From Candidatus Neomarinimicrobiota bacterium (GTDB lineage Bacteria > Fidelibacterota > Marinisomatia > Marinisomatales > S15-B10): a stretch of 39,475 nt of DNA. Under the pieces are notes generated by a model. It ran no database searches. It was not told where the DNA came from and saw only the letters and a program-made list of their open reading frames with translations. Positions 26,474 to 34,403 of this stretch are shown piece by piece. The stretch's first letter is position 1, and the number at the start of each line of letters is the position of its first letter. The translations under genes and the position numbers were made by a program. Location: contig DTTI01000027.1 in the NCBI GenBank assembly GCA_012964825.1, positions 1 to 39,475 on the forward strand, written 5' to 3'.

Positions 26474-28253
26474 TTTGGAATTCGTACATCCATCAGCATT
26501 TTATCTTTTAGGAGGACTTTTCATACCCTTGTTCAAAGGAAGAATAAGGCAAGGCTATATGCTGTTGATTGCTATCTCAGCCTTTATTGCCACTGTGCAA
26601 ATGCCTTATGGTGCTTACGGTATTTATGAGTTCCTAAGCTGGGAGTTGACTTTCTGTAATGTTGATAAGCTGAGCAAAGTCTTCGCCTATATATTCACTA
26701 TCATGGGAGTGATAGGGGTAATCTATTCTATCCATGTGAAGAACGACGGTGAACAGCTTGCTGCGTTTTACTATGTTGGAGGTTCACTTGGTGTGATCCT
26801 TGCGGGTGATTTCCTCAGTTTGTTCCTATTCTGGGAAATGATGGCTTTTTCATCGGTTTTTCTAGTATGGTATAGGAAATCAAACTCTTCCATCAAAACT
26901 GGTTTCAGATATCTTTTATGGCATGTTGCTGGTGGCTTGATATTGTTTGCTGGTATAATACTTCAATACTCTCTAAGTGGTGATTTGACTGTACAGTATT
27001 CGCCATTTCATGGTTGGTGGCCAGCAGATCTCCAGAGCCTGGCTTCATTTCTCATTCTATTAGGACTTATTGTTAATGCGGCTGTTCCTCCGTTTGGAGC
27101 TTGGCTTCCTGACGCATATCCAGCGGCTACCGTGACAGGTGCAGTTTTCATGAGCGCTTTCACTACTAAAACCGCAGTTTATGCACTGATTCGAATCAGT
27201 GCAGGCTCAGAGATTCTGATTATTCTGGGTGTTGTTATGGCGATTTACGGCGTGGTTTATGCAGTACTCGAGAATGACGCCCGCAGGCTCCTGGCATACC
27301 ACATTATTAGCCAGGTGGGTTATATGGTAGCCGGTGTTGGTTTGGGAACTCAAATGGCTATAAATGGGGTGGTAGCACATGCCTTCTGTCATATCCTTTA
27401 CAAGTCTCTTTTGTTTATGGGTACAGGTTCAGTGCTCTACATGACAGGGACAGCCAAATTGACAGAACTCGGAGGTCTCTATAGAACTATGCCGCGGACT
27501 ATGATCTATACGATAATAGGAGGACTTTCAATATCTGCATTTCCCCTTTTCAGCGGTTTTGTAAGTAAATCCATTACAGTTGCCGCTTTCGGTGAAGCGC
27601 ATTTGACTTGGGCATTTATGGCACTAATGCTCGCTTCAGCGGGAACGTTTCTTCATACAGGTCTAAAGGTGCCGTATTTCATATGGTTTGGCAAGGACCA
27701 GGGTATAAAAGCTAAGGAACCGCCATGGAATATGGAGCTTGCAATGATAATTGGGTCACTTTTTTGTATTGGGCTCGGAGTCTTCTACAAGCCCCTTTAT
27801 GCTCTACTTCCTTATCCTGTTCATTTCGAACCTTATACCGCATATCATACCTGGGAGACTTTGCAGATACTGCTATTTACACAGCTTGGTTTCTTCCTGC
27901 TACTTAAAAAGCTTTGGTGTGAAAATACGATTAGTCTGGATACGGACTGGTTTCCAAGGAAGAGTGCTAGAGCATTAATGTGGTTTACAAATAAACCGTT
28001 GGCAAGTATTGAGTACAATTTTATAGGTGAGATTTACGAGTTTATTATTCAAAAGCCCATACTGAGGGTCGCGAAATTCTTTAAGACAATTGATACAGTT
28101 GTTATTGATGGATCTTTCAGCGCGATAGGGGATTTTGCCCTCGCATGGAGCAGGAAAATGCAAGATGCTCAAACTGGTCAGGTTCAGCACTATGCTATGC
28201 TTATCGTCGCGGGAGTTATAGCTGTAATTATATTTGTAATGGTGATGCCGTAA
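26466..28253 (+). CDS. NuoL/MrpD-like antiporter subunit with C-terminal lateral helix
   Basis: A 595-residue membrane protein of the proton_antipo_M family that takes the nuoL position. The TM5 glutamate E124 (LFWEMMAFSSVFLVWY) is present, but the usual TM7 lysine is N204 in IVNAAVPPFGAWLPDAYP; a lysine follows in TM8 (AFTTKTAVYAL, K235). This is the pattern I recall for proteins annotated as Na+/H+ antiporter subunit D. The C-terminal 110 residues start at DTDWFPRKSARALMW and contain an amphipathic stretch (EIYEFIIQKPI to DAQTGQVQHYA) ending in a final membrane helix, matching the NuoL lateral helix at normal length. Start chosen at ATG 26466 after GAGGG; in-frame ATGs upstream lie inside the previous gene. 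Confidence 0.85.
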   Translation: MFSLEFVHPSAFYLLGGLFIPLFKGRIRQGYMLLIAISAFIATVQMPYGAYGIYEFLSWELTFCNVDKLSKVFAYIFTIMGVIGVIYSIHVKNDGEQLAAFYYVGGSLGVILAGDFLSLFLFWEMMAFSSVFLVWYRKSNSSIKTGFRYLLWHVAGGLILFAGIILQYSLSGDLTVQYSPFHGWWPADLQSLASFLILLGLIVNAAVPPFGAWLPDAYPAATVTGAVFMSAFTTKTAVYALIRISAGSEILIILGVVMAIYGVVYAVLENDARRLLAYHIISQVGYMVAGVGLGTQMAINGVVAHAFCHILYKSLLFMGTGSVLYMTGTAKLTELGGLYRTMPRTMIYTIIGGLSISAFPLFSGFVSKSITVAAFGEAHLTWAFMALMLASAGTFLHTGLKVPYFIWFGKDQGIKAKEPPWNMELAMIIGSLFCIGLGVFYKPLYALLPYPVHFEPYTAYHTWETLQILLFTQLGFFLLLKKLWCENTISLDTDWFPRKSARALMWFTNKPLASIEYNFIGEIYEFIIQKPILRVAKFFKTIDTVVIDGSFSAIGDFALAWSRKMQDAQTGQVQHYAMLIVAGVIAVIIFVMVMP

Positions 28254-28264
28254 GAAGGTGAGGG

Positions 28265-29830
28265 ATGGAATCTATTATTCTTAACACTCTAGATTATCCC
28301 ATACTGACGGTTACAACCTTTCTGCCGTTGGCGGGATCATTCGTTATACTTCTCCTTAGAAGAGAAGCGATTGTTAAGTGGTTTGCTCTTGCTACTACAA
28401 TTTCAACATTTGTTGTTTCACTGCCTATTTATAAGCATTTTGATAAAGAAACCTATAAGATGCAGTTTGCTGAAATCTATCCATGGATACCTACATGGAA
28501 TATACACTACAAGGTGGGTGTTGATGGTATCAGCGTGTTATTCATTATGCTTGTAGCAATTCTTAGCATACTCTGTGTCACAGTGTCTTGGAAGGCAATA
28601 CAGACAAAAACAAAAGAGTTTTTCATATCCCTCTTGATTATGGAAACAGCAATGATTGGGATTTTTATTTCCCTTAATGTTTTTCTTTTTTACCTGTTTT
28701 GGGAACTCACACTCATACCGATGTTTTTTCTTATAGGAGTGTGGGGCGGCTCTAAAAGAGTATATGCAGCAATAAAGTTTGTCCTTTTCATGCTGGCTGG
28801 CAGCGTTTTCATGTTGGTCGGAATAATAGTACTCTACTATGAGGGTGGAAGGACTTTTGATATGCTGGAACTTTCCAAGGTGATCTACCCCACAGGACTT
28901 CAATTATGGTTGTTCCTAGCCTTTTTTGCAGCATTTGCAGTTAAAATGCCCATGTTTCCAATACATACCTGGCTACCAGATGCCCATACAGAAGCGCCCA
29001 CGGCCGGGAGCGTGATACTTGCGGGTGTTATGCTAAAAATGGGGGCGTACGGTTTTTTAAGGTTTTCTTTGCCCATGTTTCCCCATGCAGTAAAGGTATT
29101 ATTTATCCCACTGCTTATTCTGTCTGTCACTGCGATAATCTATGGAGCTTATGTCACGTTGATGCAAAAGGATATGAAAAGACTGATAGCTTACTCAAGC
29201 GTTAGCCATATGGGATTTGTTACGCTTGGCCTTTTCACTCTTAACCAGACGGGTGTTGAGGGTGGACTACTCCAAATGATAAACCATGGTGTTATCACAG
29301 GAGCTCTCTTTCTCTGCATTGGCATGATTTATGAGAGAACCCACACAAGAATGATTGAGGATTACGGTGGGCTTTCGAAAACGGTTCCTATATATATAGT
29401 GTTTTTTACGATTTTTACACTAGCCGCAATTGGTCTGCCGGGCATGAACGCATTTGTGGGGGAGTTCCTTATTATAAGTGGGGCGTTCAAGGCAAATATG
29501 ATAATTGCTGCGTTTTCCATCTTTGGAGTCGTACTAGGTGTTACCTATATGGTATGGTTGTATTATCGGGTTGCTCTTAATGAAATAAACTCCAGCTCAC
29601 AGTCCCACCTTTTTGACCTTGATTGGAGGGAAATAGCAACCCTCGTGCCCCTCGTAGTGCTTGTATTTCTGATAGGTGTTCAACCGGGCATCCTTTTGAG
29701 TTATATGCATGTTTCAGTGGAACATCTGCTTGAGCAGGTACATACTGTTGTTCCTCTTGAAACTTTCAATATTAATCATTCGATTAATTTAGTTGCTGAA
29801 TATGTTAAGGAATTATTATGGTGGGTTTGA
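28265..29830 (+). CDS. nuoM: NADH-quinone oxidoreductase subunit M, set 2
   Basis: Canonical antiporter-like pump of 521 residues. GVDGISVLFIMLVAILS, the TM5 glutamate in LFYLFWELTLIPMFFLIGVWGG, and the TM7 lysine in FAVKMPMFPIHTWLPDAHTEAPTAGS are all present. ILAGVMLKMGAYGFLRF and DMKRLIAYSSVSHMGFV follow. Preceded by GGTGAGGG immediately before the ATG. Like the two genes before it, it is visibly AT-rich. Hand counts of two lines in this part of the window (27961-28020 and 28561-28620) give 35 and 38 percent GC. Confidence 0.95.
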   Translation: MESIILNTLDYPILTVTTFLPLAGSFVILLLRREAIVKWFALATTISTFVVSLPIYKHFDKETYKMQFAEIYPWIPTWNIHYKVGVDGISVLFIMLVAILSILCVTVSWKAIQTKTKEFFISLLIMETAMIGIFISLNVFLFYLFWELTLIPMFFLIGVWGGSKRVYAAIKFVLFMLAGSVFMLVGIIVLYYEGGRTFDMLELSKVIYPTGLQLWLFLAFFAAFAVKMPMFPIHTWLPDAHTEAPTAGSVILAGVMLKMGAYGFLRFSLPMFPHAVKVLFIPLLILSVTAIIYGAYVTLMQKDMKRLIAYSSVSHMGFVTLGLFTLNQTGVEGGLLQMINHGVITGALFLCIGMIYERTHTRMIEDYGGLSKTVPIYIVFFTIFTLAAIGLPGMNAFVGEFLIISGAFKANMIIAAFSIFGVVLGVTYMVWLYYRVALNEINSSSQSHLFDLDWREIATLVPLVVLVFLIGVQPGILLSYMHVSVEHLLEQVHTVVPLETFNINHSINLVAEYVKELLWWV

Positions 29831-29881
29831 AAAGCTCTTATAATCTCAAATACTTTTTTTTGGATTGTTCTTCGGAGCTTT
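29831..29881 (+). repeat. Inverted repeat in the nuoM-2/nuoN-2 spacer
   Basis: AAAGCTC at 29831-29837, directly after the nuoM-2 stop, is perfectly complementary to GAGCTTT at 29875-29881, just before the nuoN-2 ribosome site. An inner AATC/GATT pair and a T-tract lie between. The 37-base loop makes it a weak hairpin. It could be an mRNA processing or stability signal, or chance. Confidence 0.3.
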
Positions 29882-29893
29882 ATAGGTGATTTT

Positions 29894-31345
29894 ATGGACC
29901 TGAGTCAGTACTTCACATCAACAGATTTCACAGGTATTGCACCCGAGATTGTTCTAACCATAACAGCACTCTGTATTCTAACATTGGAAATGATGCGGTT
30001 CTCCCGTCCCGGAGTCAACTTGCTGTCAGCGACTGTTGGTCTGTTGATGGCGGGAGTATTTGTGGCTCAAGGTTTCGAGGAAGGAATACTCTTTGGAGGG
30101 ATGTTGAAACTCAACAAGTTCTCTATGTTCTTTGATTTTCTTTATCTGGGAATCGGACTTGGTACATTGATTTTATCACAGGGCTATCTGGAGAAAAAAG
30201 GGAGTGAGTCTCGAGGGGAATATTCGGCTCTCATACTTTTTTGTGTTATCGGAATGATGTTGATGACACGGGCTAATGATTTGGTGATTGTATTTCTCGG
30301 TCTGGAACTTCTTTCTCTTTCACTTTACGTCCTGGTTGGATTCCTTCGTAATAATCTTCTTAGCAATGAGTCAGGTATAAAGTATCTGCTTCTGGGAGCA
30401 TTTGCCACCGGCTTTTTCCTATTTGGCGCGGCTATGATCTATGGTGCCACAGGTACGACAAACTACAACGAAATTGCGTCTGCGGTTGCATCCGGATCGA
30501 TCCTTTCCAATGTTTATCTTTCTCTGGGGATCGGATTGCTTCTTACTGGTTTTGCTTTCAAAGTAGCTTTAGTGCCTTTCCATATGTGGTCCCCGGATGT
30601 ATATGAGGGAGCACCTACCACGGTGACAGCGTTCCTCTGTACAGCACCCAAGGCAGCTGGATTTGGGGCATTATTAATTTTGTTTAATAATGCGTTTGTC
30701 GAAATCCACTATCAATGGCGGGACATTTTTTGGATTTTGTCTGCTTTAACTATGACGGTAGGGAATGTTTCCGCACTGGTACAATCCAATGTGAAGCGAA
30801 TGCTTGCTTTTTCCAGCATTTCTCACGCTGGGTTTTTGGTAATGGGAATATTAGTACTAAATGAGTCAAGCATATCCGCATTACTCTTTTACTTGGTTAC
30901 ATACTCAGTTATAAATCTGGGTGCTTTCGCCATCGTTTCAGCAGCAGAGAACGAAGAGAGAGGATTAGAGTTTAAGGATTACCGTGGGTTGGCTGCACAG
31001 AGACCTGGGCTTTCTGCCGCTATGACTATTTTTATGATATCCCTGGCTGGATTCCCACCAACAGCCGGGTTTGTTGCCAAATACGGTCTTTTTTCTGCTG
31101 CTGTAGAACAAGGATATATTTGGCTTGTAGTTGTTGGTGTCCTAAATACATTGATCTCCGTCTATTACTATCTCCGATTGGTTATAAATATGTATATGCA
31201 AGAGGAAGAGAGAGCTTTGCTTCCATCTTTTAGTATGTTAGCAATCGGTCTTATCGGATTAATGGCAACTATGATGGTCGTCTTGGGAATTATACCTGGC
31301 TACCTATTAGAAATCGCTGCCGAAGCTGTAAATATTACATCCTGA
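29894..31345 (+). CDS. nuoN: NADH-quinone oxidoreductase subunit N, set 2
   Basis: Third canonical pump, 483 residues. The TM5 glutamate is in IVFLGLELLSLSLYVLVGFLR, with SNESGIKYLLLGAFATGFFLFG next. The TM7 lysine is in FAFKVALVPFHMWSPDVYEGAPTTVTAFLCTAPKAAGFG, and VKRMLAFSSISHAGFLVMG is also present. AGGTG precedes the ATG at 29894. It is the last gene of the complex I block; an AT-rich 227-base gap follows, in which I see no clear GC-rich terminator. Confidence 0.95.
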   Translation: MDLSQYFTSTDFTGIAPEIVLTITALCILTLEMMRFSRPGVNLLSATVGLLMAGVFVAQGFEEGILFGGMLKLNKFSMFFDFLYLGIGLGTLILSQGYLEKKGSESRGEYSALILFCVIGMMLMTRANDLVIVFLGLELLSLSLYVLVGFLRNNLLSNESGIKYLLLGAFATGFFLFGAAMIYGATGTTNYNEIASAVASGSILSNVYLSLGIGLLLTGFAFKVALVPFHMWSPDVYEGAPTTVTAFLCTAPKAAGFGALLILFNNAFVEIHYQWRDIFWILSALTMTVGNVSALVQSNVKRMLAFSSISHAGFLVMGILVLNESSISALLFYLVTYSVINLGAFAIVSAAENEERGLEFKDYRGLAAQRPGLSAAMTIFMISLAGFPPTAGFVAKYGLFSAAVEQGYIWLVVVGVLNTLISVYYYLRLVINMYMQEEERALLPSFSMLAIGLIGLMATMMVVLGIIPGYLLEIAAEAVNITS

Positions 31346-31572
31346 TATTTTATTGAAAATTTTTCCCATCTTTGTTTTATTCTATTATTAACTGTGACAA
31401 AAAATTAATGAAAAATAAATATCATTATTTGGATCAGTTTTTTATATCGATTAATTTCCGTTCTTTCAAGTTCGGCTTTAATTCAAAATAATTTTTCAAG
31501 AATGCAAAACATTTACATAAATACACTATTTTCCATCGCCCATGAAAATGGTACCAAGATAGGAAGGAATAT

Positions 31573-32904
31573 ATGGATTTAACTGCTCATTGGGTCGGTA
31601 TCACCGCGATCGTGGTGTTCGTCCTGTCCTACTCGTTTGTGATCACTGAAGAATTCACTCACTTAAGGAAATCCGTACCGGTCATCTTTGGCGCGGGGAT
31701 CATCTGGGCATTCATTGCTTATCAGTACATGGGTGGTATGGATCACGGGGCCGAAGAAGCCGTTAGACACTTCTTGGTTGAATTTAGTGAGCTTTTCTTA
31801 TTCCTTTTGGCAGCTATGACTTACGTCAACTCGATGAACGAACGGGGCATATTTGATGCGCTTCGCTCCTGGCTCGTACTCCGCGGTTTTAATTATCGAC
31901 AGCTATTCTGGATTACTGGCATCATCAGCTTTTTCCTCTCGCCCATCATTGACAACCTGACGACCGCGTTGGTGATGTGTGCTGTGGTACTCGCCGTTGG
32001 TCAAAACAACAAGCACTTCATTAGTCTTGCCTGTGTCAACATCGTGGTGGCTGCGAATGCCGGGGGTGCGTTCAGTCCTTTTGGTGATATCACTACACTA
32101 ATGGTCTGGCAAAAAGGCATAGTTGATTTCTGGACGTTTTTCGCGCTTTTCATTCCATCGGTGGTGAACTATTTCATTCCGGCAGCTATCATGTCTTTAG
32201 CGGTGAAGAGAGAACAACCGACCATCGATGGTGAAAAAGTCATTATGAAACGAGGAGCGAAACGCATTATGTTTCTTTTCGGGTGTACCATCACCACTGC
32301 CGTTTCATTCCATAATTTCCTTCACTTGCCTCCGTTCCTGGGCATGATGACTGGCTTGGCATACCTAAAAATATTCGGCCATTACTTGAATCAAACACAT
32401 GTTCCTCCTCCAGATCATAACCCTAACTATGGTGAGTCCGGCGACATTGTGCCGTTCGACAGTTTTCGGGAGGTGGCCCGTGTTGAATGGGATACGTTGT
32501 TATTCTTTTTTGGCGTGATCATGTGCGTCGGGGGCCTCGGCTTTATCGGATATCTCGATCTTGTGTCGGCGTATATGTACGTCGAGTTGGGTCCAACTTT
32601 TGCCAACACATTGGTAGGCATACTCTCAGCAATCATCGACAACATCCCGGTCATGGTCGCCGTGCTTCAGATGAATCCGACCATGGACATGTCGCAGTGG
32701 CTGCTCGTTACCCTAACGGCTGGCGTTGGGGGCAGCATGTTGTCCATCGGCTCCGCTGCTGGCGTGGCGCTCATGGGTCAAGCGCGCGGAATGTACACGT
32801 TCTTCGGCCACCTGAAGTGGACGCCGGTCATTGCACTTGGTTACGCCGCGAGTATCTGGATTCACCTCATGGTTAACAGCGGGTACGAGGGCATCATGCC
32901 GTGA
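31573..32904 (+). CDS. nhaD: NhaD-type Na+/H+ antiporter
   Basis: Inner-membrane sodium/proton antiporter of the ion transporter superfamily, 443 residues and about 12 helices. It has the NhaD-type landmarks: an N-terminal helix pair, FLVEFSELFLFLLAAMTYVNSM, SPIIDNLTTALVMC with the buried aspartate, and AANAGGAFSPFGDITTLMVW. The mirrored second half has AIIDNIPVMVAVLQM and GGSMLSIGSAAGVALMG. AGGAAGG at 31561-31567 is well spaced for the ATG. The 227-base AT-rich region upstream (31346-31572) probably holds its promoter, though I cannot pick -35/-10 boxes with confidence. Placement directly behind a complex I operon containing MrpD-like subunits suggests a shared role in sodium/proton balance (inference). 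Confidence 0.92.
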   Translation: MDLTAHWVGITAIVVFVLSYSFVITEEFTHLRKSVPVIFGAGIIWAFIAYQYMGGMDHGAEEAVRHFLVEFSELFLFLLAAMTYVNSMNERGIFDALRSWLVLRGFNYRQLFWITGIISFFLSPIIDNLTTALVMCAVVLAVGQNNKHFISLACVNIVVAANAGGAFSPFGDITTLMVWQKGIVDFWTFFALFIPSVVNYFIPAAIMSLAVKREQPTIDGEKVIMKRGAKRIMFLFGCTITTAVSFHNFLHLPPFLGMMTGLAYLKIFGHYLNQTHVPPPDHNPNYGESGDIVPFDSFREVARVEWDTLLFFFGVIMCVGGLGFIGYLDLVSAYMYVELGPTFANTLVGILSAIIDNIPVMVAVLQMNPTMDMSQWLLVTLTAGVGGSMLSIGSAAGVALMGQARGMYTFFGHLKWTPVIALGYAASIWIHLMVNSGYEGIMP

Positions 32905-33100
32905 TGATGGTTGAGCACGATTCAGGTATAGTATCTGGGGCCGTATCTGGTGGACAAGTAACAGTGTTCTCTTGATCGTTTTTTTTCTAAGGGTGTTACT
33001 TATTTTCAATTACTGGCAATGATTTGTGATCAATCTCTCATCTATTCTTTTTACCCTTTACCACAGGTAATCGTCAGAAAGCCTTCCTAAATTTCCTGTC

Positions 33101-33646
33101 ATGCGGATAACAAAGGTCTATACACGAACTGGCGATGACGGTACTACTGGATTGGCTAAAGGAGAGCGCTTGTCCAAGGACTCTCCTCGCATAGTAGCTT
33201 TTGGAGCATTGGATGAAATCAATGCCTCCATTGGTGTCTGTCTTTCTGAATCACTGCTAGACGAAATCTCAAGGGTGCTTAAGAAAATTCAGCATGTATT
33301 GTTCAACATTGGTGGTGAATTGGCAGTGGTAGATGAGGAATTGAATTTGATTTCCCAAGATGATATCAACGATTTGGAAAAAGCCATATATTTACTTAAC
33401 GATTCTCTTCCAACATTGAAAGAGTTTGTCATCCCACGAGGCTCAAGAGGGACGGCGTACCTACATCAGGCTAGAGTAGTATGCCGCAGATCTGAACGGG
33501 ATCTTGTGAAATTAAGTCACAAGGAAGAGATTAATCCGCTTCATATTCAATATCTGAACCGCCTGTCGGACTACCTATTTGTGGCGGCCCGGTATCAGAA
33601 CATGAAAGATGGTGGCGGAGAGGGGATGTGGGAGAAGAGCGCCTGA
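33101..33646 (+). CDS. Cob(I)yrinic acid a,c-diamide adenosyltransferase, PduO type
   Basis: Transfers the 5'-deoxyadenosyl group of ATP to cob(I)alamin to make coenzyme B12. The 181-residue protein has TRTGDDGTTGL (8-18, ATP phosphate binding), FGALDEINASIG (34-45), and the C-terminal RRSERDLVKL, then NPLHIQYLNRLSDYLFVAAR. This is the PduO/MMAB family, unrelated to CobA and EutT. No ribosome site is evident before the ATG. No other cobalamin gene is nearby, so it may be a stand-alone salvage function. It is separated from NhaD by 196 bases with a T8 tract but no stem. Confidence 0.93.
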   Translation: MRITKVYTRTGDDGTTGLAKGERLSKDSPRIVAFGALDEINASIGVCLSESLLDEISRVLKKIQHVLFNIGGELAVVDEELNLISQDDINDLEKAIYLLNDSLPTLKEFVIPRGSRGTAYLHQARVVCRRSERDLVKLSHKEEINPLHIQYLNRLSDYLFVAARYQNMKDGGGEGMWEKSA

Positions 33647-33897
33647 TCTCCTTTCTTTGAGAAATCTTGTTCGTTAGCCTCTGAGACGCCATCTCCCATC
33701 AGCTAAGAAGACTTCGTGAGACTGGACTGGTTAAGAAGTGGCAGTAAGGTCTAACAATTTATTATCGCCTTTCACCGGAGGATGAGTGGGTGGAAGCCTT
33801 TCGATCATTGGAGTGCGTTTTGGGATCCTCGATGGTACTGATGGCGTCAGAAGTTTCTTGATGCGGTAGGACATTGGTGGGTAAATTCTCTTTTGAA

Positions 33898-34263
33898 ATG
33901 AGGCAAGTTTTTTCATTTCTTTTAGTGTTGGTCTTTGCCGTGGGGCTTACCATTCCGTTCATCCCAACCGATGGTTGTGATCACGTCTGCTGTGAAAAGG
34001 CAGAAATGTGCTGTGCTAAGAAGGTGCCAGTCCAGGCATGTGGTATGACGGATGGTGAAGACAACCGAGCTCCGGTCCTCTTGGTTTTCACACCAAAACC
34101 CCCCAAGACGAGGCTCGCCCGGTTGATAGTCTTCGAACGGATTGGCATATGCGATGTGGCGGAAGAAACTTCCCCTCTGCTCCGAGCCGAGTATTTTCCC
34201 GGTGAATTTCGAGAATCGGCAACGACCCCCCTTTATTATCTCTTCCGTACTCTTCTAATTTAG
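33898..34263 (+). CDS. Secreted Cys-rich protein, putative metal-binding
   Basis: A 121-residue protein with a hydrophobic signal peptide (about 1-24) followed by a compact cluster C27, H29, C31, C32, C38, C39 and C48 (CDHVCCEK and MCCAKK). The remainder, with a PVLLVFTPKPP strand, resembles no family I recognise firmly. Short secreted CC-containing proteins occur next to metal efflux genes in Bacteroidetes-like genomes. It is the first gene of the metal cluster, so a periplasmic metal-binding role (probably copper) is likely but unproven. In-frame TTG 33874 and GTG 33877 would add seven or eight residues; ATG 33898 gives a better signal peptide n-region. Confidence 0.7.
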   Translation: MRQVFSFLLVLVFAVGLTIPFIPTDGCDHVCCEKAEMCCAKKVPVQACGMTDGEDNRAPVLLVFTPKPPKTRLARLIVFERIGICDVAEETSPLLRAEYFPGEFRESATTPLYYLFRTLLI

Positions 34264-34284
34264 CTGTCCCACGGCGGAAGAAGT

Positions 34285-34391
34285 CCTGACCGTGGTCAGG
34301 GGAATCCGCTTGCGATGTTGGAACGGTGTCCCCGTCTTCGAAGGAAGAGGGGCCTGTTTAGTTTTTAACAGGAAAAAAATGGAAAGTCCAT
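34285..34391 (+). promoter_or_regulatory. Array of four adjacent stem-loops before the TolC-like gene
   Basis: Four inverted repeats occur in 107 bases. CCTGAC/GTCAGG at 34285-34300 has loop CGTG. CCCC-G-TCTTC pairs with GAAGAGGGG at 34330-34352, with one bulged G and loop GAAG. CCTGTT/AACAGG is at 34353-34372. ATGGA/TCCAT at 34379-34391 has loop AAG. The second stem is followed by a T-rich stretch, so it could act as a terminator or attenuator between the Cys-rich gene and the efflux genes. Seen by eye, not folded computationally. Confidence 0.45.
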
Positions 34392-34403
34392 TTCATATAT
34401 ATA

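Noticed and set aside
6510-31345. Recent tandem duplication of one nuo operon
   Set aside because: Paired subunits differ in signature motifs, lengths and neighbours, so the sets are of different lineages.
32979-33000. Rho-independent terminator after nhaD
   Set aside because: There is a T8 tract but no GC-rich stem immediately before it.
33782-33901. Trp-rich 39-codon frame with an in-frame TGA (33839) ending in ATGA overlap with the Cys-rich gene
   Set aside because: The ribosome site touches the ATG with no spacing, and the hairpin after the TGA has no guanine at the loop start and lies only nine bases away. It does not fit a SECIS and the frame matches no family I know.
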